From Bacteroidales bacterium (GTDB lineage: Bacteria; Bacteroidota; Bacteroidia; Bacteroidales; JAGOPY01): a stretch of DNA of 64,000 nucleotides. Below the pieces are notes generated by a model. The model had not been told where the DNA came from. It saw only the letters and a program-made list of their open reading frames with translations, and did no database searches. The stretch is from positions 62,001 through 126,000 of the forward strand of contig JAGOPY010000010.1 of NCBI GenBank assembly GCA_017991835.1, in the 5' to 3' direction. A program made the translations under genes and the position numbers. Positions 60,493 to 64,000 of this stretch are shown piece by piece; positions within the stretch are counted from its first letter, which is position 1, and each line of letters opens with the position of its first letter.

Positions 60493-63279
60493 TCATAACT
60501 TAACGATCTTCTTAACTATCAATTTATTGCCTGAGATGATCCTGACCAGGTAAATCCCGGAAGGGTAGTTGCTGATGTTTAGTTCTATAGGTTCACTGTT
60601 CCATTGTTCAATTGTTCGATTGTTATTGGAGATGACGATATTCCCATCTAAATCGACTATTTCAACCTGTTTTATTATGGTTTGAATTTTCGAATTTGTT
60701 TGGATTTTGGTGCTTGTAATTTGGAATTTCCCCTGTGTGGGGTTCGGCCACACCTCCACCAAATCATTCTCCCCGTCAACGGGTCTCCCTGTCTCCTCAT
60801 CCACTCCCACGCCGATATCCCAGGTAGCCCTTGCCAGGCCACGGCCATGGGTCGCTGCCAGGACATTGTAATCAGACATCCGCATCTGCAGCATATCCAC
60901 CCTCACGTTGGCCAGCCCCTGGATATCCTGTTCCCAGACCGGCGCATCATCCTGCAGATTATTAGTGGTCCAGATGCCCAGTTCTGTGGCCAGCATGGCG
61001 TAGTTGCTGCTCAGCGGGTGGTATATCGCCCAGCGGACGGGCATGTCGGGCAGGTTGGCCTCTTTTTCGGCCCAGGTGGCGCCGCCGTCGCAGGTCTGCC
61101 AGACAGACGAAACGCCGTAGTTGGAGAAAGTCACCAGCAGCGTATCCTCAGAACCGCCGATGGCTACGCAGGAGATGGCTCCCAGGGGGAAGCCGGCGCC
61201 GGTGAGTTCGGTGACAGTCGGGGTGGCCTGGGCGTTCGTAGCTTTGAATAACCTGCCGGAGAGAGAGCCGGCGAAAAGGGTAGAGGTACCTGCAGGGGCA
61301 TACGGACTGCAGATCACCGATGAGAAATAGACATTCAGCCCGGTGTTCAGGTTGACATACGATCCGGAGATATTATCGGGGATGCCTTTGATCCTCAGGA
61401 TGCGGTTGGCCTGGCTTCCGCCGAAAGAACAGGCATTGGCATAGAGGATGTTGCTGGCATCATCGTAATCGGCCGGGCTGATAAAGGTGCCGCTCGACCA
61501 GTCGGCCATTGAGGCGTAATAATTGCCGTTCAGCCACAGCGAATACTGGTTGTAATAGACCGATGTGATCATGTATTGCGGCTGGTTCTGGTCGATAAAG
61601 CAGCATGCCCCGTCACCCCCGTCGATCATGTTGAAGATGCTCAGCGGGGAGCCGGTGAAATACAGCGTCCCGTTGTCCTGCAGGCCGCCGACAGCTTTGT
61701 TCTGCAACGGATTGGAATGGATGTCGCAGGTATAGAACTGCAATGATCCGTAGCCGTTGTTCTTTTCCTGGAAGGCAGGTCCGTCGGATTGGGCCTCGTC
61801 GGTGTAAAAAACGCCCCCGTCGGTGGTGATCACCAGCTCGTCGGATGAGCCGGGTTTGTAGTCGATGTCGTGAATATCGGCGTGCACGTAGCGGTCGCCG
61901 CCCCCCTGGTACATGTACCACCAGTTCGACACCTGGATCCAGCTGTTCGCCCCGTCGTCGGATTTATAGACGTCGAGGCCGCCGATGTAGAGGGCATCTG
62001 CGTTGTTAGGATCGACGCCGGCAGTCAGGGCATGCCAGCCTATGGTTGCCCAGTAGTAATCGCCTCCGGTCGGTATCGCTTTCGAGACCCATGTGGCACC
62101 GCCGTTACCGGTGCGGAGGATAAACAACCCCTGGGTGTAGATAAAACCATTGCTCGAATTGATATACCCGGCGTCGAGCAGCGCATAGGCCACATCCGGA
62201 TCCGACGGGGCGCTGGCCAGCATCACCCGGTTGGGAATCGGGAAATCGGGATATGACTGGATGATCGCCACATAGTCGTCGTAAACTGTCCACGATCCGG
62301 CCGTCCCCAGGTCGGAATAGAGGATCGTTGCGCCGCCCTCCTGGTTCAGGTTTGGCAGCGTGCCGATCAGGATGCGGTTGCCGGCGGTAATCTCGATGTC
62401 GGCTACGGCGTAGGGGTTCTCCGATCCTTCGACTGCGGGTAGCACCTGGATCCAGGTCGTGCCGCCGTCGACCGACCGGAACAGCCCGTCGGTCGGCTCG
62501 CTTTGCTGGGTGCCGTGGTATTCGCCTGAAGCAACGCCGGCGTAGATCACGCTGAGTCCGTTTTCGTCGCGTACCTCAATGTCGGTGACAAACTTCCAGC
62601 CAGTGGTAGCGGGGAGTTGCGTCCAGGTGTTGCCGGCGTCTTCCGATTTGAAGATCCCTGCGCCGATCCCGGAAGATTCGCGGTAGATCACCCGTGCGGT
62701 AAATGCTTCGCCTGTTCCGGCGTAAAATACCTGCGGGTTGTTCGGATCGAAGGTGATACCGCTGATAGAGAGCGACGGCCAGAAATCGTCGACCGGCACC
62801 CAGTCCTGGCTGCCGGTAATATCGTTGTTATACCACAGGCCGCCGGTCACGGCCCCGGCCCAGACCTTATTGCCCGAAGCGTCGTTGGGGTCGTACATGA
62901 TGCAACGGGTCCTGCCGCCCATGTTTGACGGGATGATGTCCCACTGCAAGGGATCCATGGTCTTGAGCCTGTCCTCCTTATTCTGGTTATTTAAGTTAAA
63001 ATAAGCCTGGTGGAGACGTTCGACGGGAACCCTTTTTTCAACAGGGTCCACCGTCTGTAGAAAATCCTGGAAAGCCGCCATCTGCGGTTCATCCGGCGAT
63101 TTTCCCTTTTCTTTCTCTGATTCGCCTGCCGGTGCGATATCGATCCCGATAGCCTGGTCCAGGAGGAACTGCTCGTATTTTTCCCGTTCGGTTTGATTCC
63201 GGTTGAGGAGGAATATACTGCTGAGGAGGGCAAAAGCAGTGATGGCAGCGATTATCGGGCGGGTTGGTCTGGTTTTCAT
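60493..63279 (-). CDS. Secreted Asp-box (BNR/VPS10-like) propeller protein with T9SS type A tail
   Basis: A 928-residue protein. The N-terminal membrane signal RPIIAAITAFALLSSIFLL is followed by a charged propeptide-like stretch to about residue 110. Then come propeller blades with at least five Asp-box motifs: SEDAGNTWTQL, SVDGGTTWIQV, TGNGGATWVSK, SDDGANSWIQV and CDGGATWAEK. This fits sortilin/VPS10-like or BNR beta-propellers. The sorting tail is VEVWPNPTQGKFQIT, then SGIYLVRIISGNKLIVKKIVKL. Inside the tail are two odd inserts read from repeat DNA: KIQTNSKIQTIIKQ and [13 protein letters not shown]. No sialidase catalytic set is recognised. Confidence 0.87.
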   Translation of the reverse strand: MKTRPTRPIIAAITAFALLSSIFLLNRNQTEREKYEQFLLDQAIGIDIAPAGESEKEKGKSPDEPQMAAFQDFLQTVDPVEKRVPVERLHQAYFNLNNQNKEDRLKTMDPLQWDIIPSNMGGRTRCIMYDPNDASGNKVWAGAVTGGLWYNNDITGSQDWVPVDDFWPSLSISGITFDPNNPQVFYAGTGEAFTARVIYRESSGIGAGIFKSEDAGNTWTQLPATTGWKFVTDIEVRDENGLSVIYAGVASGEYHGTQQSEPTDGLFRSVDGGTTWIQVLPAVEGSENPYAVADIEITAGNRILIGTLPNLNQEGGATILYSDLGTAGSWTVYDDYVAIIQSYPDFPIPNRVMLASAPSDPDVAYALLDAGYINSSNGFIYTQGLFILRTGNGGATWVSKAIPTGGDYYWATIGWHALTAGVDPNNADALYIGGLDVYKSDDGANSWIQVSNWWYMYQGGGDRYVHADIHDIDYKPGSSDELVITTDGGVFYTDEAQSDGPAFQEKNNGYGSLQFYTCDIHSNPLQNKAVGGLQDNGTLYFTGSPLSIFNMIDGGDGACCFIDQNQPQYMITSVYYNQYSLWLNGNYYASMADWSSGTFISPADYDDASNILYANACSFGGSQANRILRIKGIPDNISGSYVNLNTGLNVYFSSVICSPYAPAGTSTLFAGSLSGRLFKATNAQATPTVTELTGAGFPLGAISCVAIGGSEDTLLVTFSNYGVSSVWQTCDGGATWAEKEANLPDMPVRWAIYHPLSSNYAMLATELGIWTTNNLQDDAPVWEQDIQGLANVRVDMLQMRMSDYNVLAATHGRGLARATWDIGVGVDEETGRPVDGENDLVEVWPNPTQGKFQITSTKIQTNSKIQTIIKQVEIVDLDGNIVISNNNRTIEQWNSEPIELNISNYPSGIYLVRIISGNKLIVKKIVKL

Positions 63280-63334
63280 CTTAAAGGCAATTAATTATTC
63301 TTGAAATGGGAGGGTAAAGGTAGTGAAAAAGTAA

Positions 63335-63366
63335 CAGGGTTTCCAATCCTCGGGTTGGAAACCCTG
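63335..63366. repeat. 12-base inverted repeat (CAGGGTTTCCAA/TTGGAAACCCTG)
   Basis: Perfect arms at 63335-63346 and 63355-63366 with an 8-base loop (TCCTCGGG). It lies between the Asp-box gene start and the nitroreductase. A terminator-like hairpin or dispersed repeat. Confidence 0.6.
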
Positions 63367-63377
63367 GCTAATATGCA

Positions 63378-63513
63378 ATTCGGCATTTTCGCTCAATGAA
63401 AAAACGTTCGATTGCACGATGGCGCATCTCAGATTCGACAAACCTCGAAAATGTAGAATGCCGAATCGGGTTATCCTTCGAGACGCCATCTGCCCAAATC
63501 GAGATGGAGTCTC
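63378..63513. repeat. Second inverted-repeat cluster, possibly related to the RAYT palindromes
   Basis: ATTCGGCATT at 63378-63387 and AATGCCGAAT at 63457-63466 are inverted. GATGGCGCATCTC at 63418-63430, GAGACGCCATCT at 63480-63491 and GAGATGGAGTCTC at 63501-63513 look like degenerate forms of GAGATGGCATCTC. No gene lies here. Confidence 0.45.
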
Positions 63514-63521
63514 ATTTTGAT

Positions 63522-64000
63522 TTACCATCCGTTCTGGTGGATCCGCTCTACATTATACCGGTCGGGCGATTCCCGCTGCTCATCCGGATTACCCGCCGCA
63601 ATCATCGATACAGGAATGATATTCTCCGGAATGTGCAGGATCTCTTTCAACGGCTGCAACCGGTCTTCGCGCGGATGAACCCCGAGCCATACAGTGCCCA
63701 AACCGAGCTCATGGGCCGCCAGCAGAATGTTTTGCGTCGCGGCAGAACAATCCTGGATGATAAAACTTTCCGCATCTTCCAGGGCCAGGTCGCCACAGAT
63801 GACAATCGCCCCGGCCGCTTCCTCCAGCATCTTCCACGACGGGCTGACTTCCGACAGGCGCTTCAGCGTCGGCCTGTCGCTCACCAGGATAAAATGCCAG
63901 GGCTGCCGGTTGCGCGCCGAAGGGGCATGCATCGCGGCCTTTAGCATGATCTCGTAATGCTCTGCCGGGATGCTTTTAGCAGCATATTTCCGGATGCTCC
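63522..64000 (-). CDS. Nitroreductase-family FMN protein (5' end outside window)
   Basis: The frame enters from the window edge and ends at 63522, giving about 159 residues. It begins SIRKYAAKSIPAEHYEIMLKAAMHAPSARNRQPWHF, the FMN-binding start of the nitroreductase family, and continues with GAIVICGDLALED and GLGTVWLGVHP. These enzymes reduce nitro groups, quinones or flavins with NAD(P)H. The real start is beyond 64000. It ends about 240 bases from the Asp-box gene with repeats between. Confidence 0.88.
   Translation of the reverse strand, partial: SIRKYAAKSIPAEHYEIMLKAAMHAPSARNRQPWHFILVSDRPTLKRLSEVSPSWKMLEEAAGAIVICGDLALEDAESFIIQDCSAATQNILLAAHELGLGTVWLGVHPREDRLQPLKEILHIPENIIPVSMIAAGNPDEQRESPDRYNVERIHQNGW

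Overview
The window is a chromosomal segment of a Bacteroidota bacterium, most likely of the order Bacteroidales or a near relative. The evidence is a SusC/SusD pair, several secreted proteins with type IX secretion (T9SS) type A C-terminal sorting domains, TANFOR and FISUMP proteins, a two-component regulator propeller kinase, and AT-rich -7 boxes of the TAnnTTTG type. No ribosomal RNA, phage or conjugative genes are seen. The genus cannot be named from this sequence.

Layout. 1-6725 (+): a membrane redox module made of a cut-off GcvH-like protein, a Tat-exported four-cluster Fe-S protein, an NrfD/HybB membrane subunit and a second membrane-anchored GcvH-like protein. It is followed by a sensor kinase with periplasmic c-type haem motifs, its sigma-54 activator and an archaemetzincin. 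6735-12540 (-): a small glucan utilisation locus with GH16, SusC and SusD. 12618-22141 (+): a YeiH-type transporter, tRNA-Ala(CGC), a secreted WYFG/PKD protein, metH, metF and a frameshifted Ca2+/cation antiporter. 22261-24555 (+): an Omp28/PKD secreted protein. 24637-33896 (-): two glycosyltransferases, carB and carA, a REP-associated tyrosine transposase with paired palindromes, and a metallo-beta-lactamase-fold lipase-like protein. 34025-41095 (+): YceI, propeller kinase, LytTR regulator, lipoprotein, OB-fold protein, second YceI and acyl-ACP thioesterase. 41072-49049 (-, with one small + gene): a T9SS protein, then an overlapping trio of outer-membrane barrel, TANFOR protein and Zn-phospholipase C/P1-nuclease-like protein. 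49430-52515 (+): three tandem paralogues, two with FISUMP domains. The end holds an M16 protease (-), a NarL-type two-component pair, a TorF-like porin and Amt (+), a T9SS Asp-box protein (-) and a cut-off nitroreductase (-).

How it fits together. The first region looks like a regulated periplasm-facing electron-transfer complex whose kinase may read redox or haem ligands. The middle is core metabolism (methionine/folate, carbamoyl phosphate) mixed with surface and envelope genes.

The most unusual property is the density of short repeats. Palindromes and AT-rich repeats fill most intergenic gaps, and the same kinds of sequence lie in frame inside genes: metH, carB, a GT39 glycosyltransferase and at least two T9SS tails. 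This resembles the in-frame palindromic elements described in Rickettsia. Together with the TANFOR/phospholipase trio and the GcvH-like pair, it is the main candidate for something not well described.
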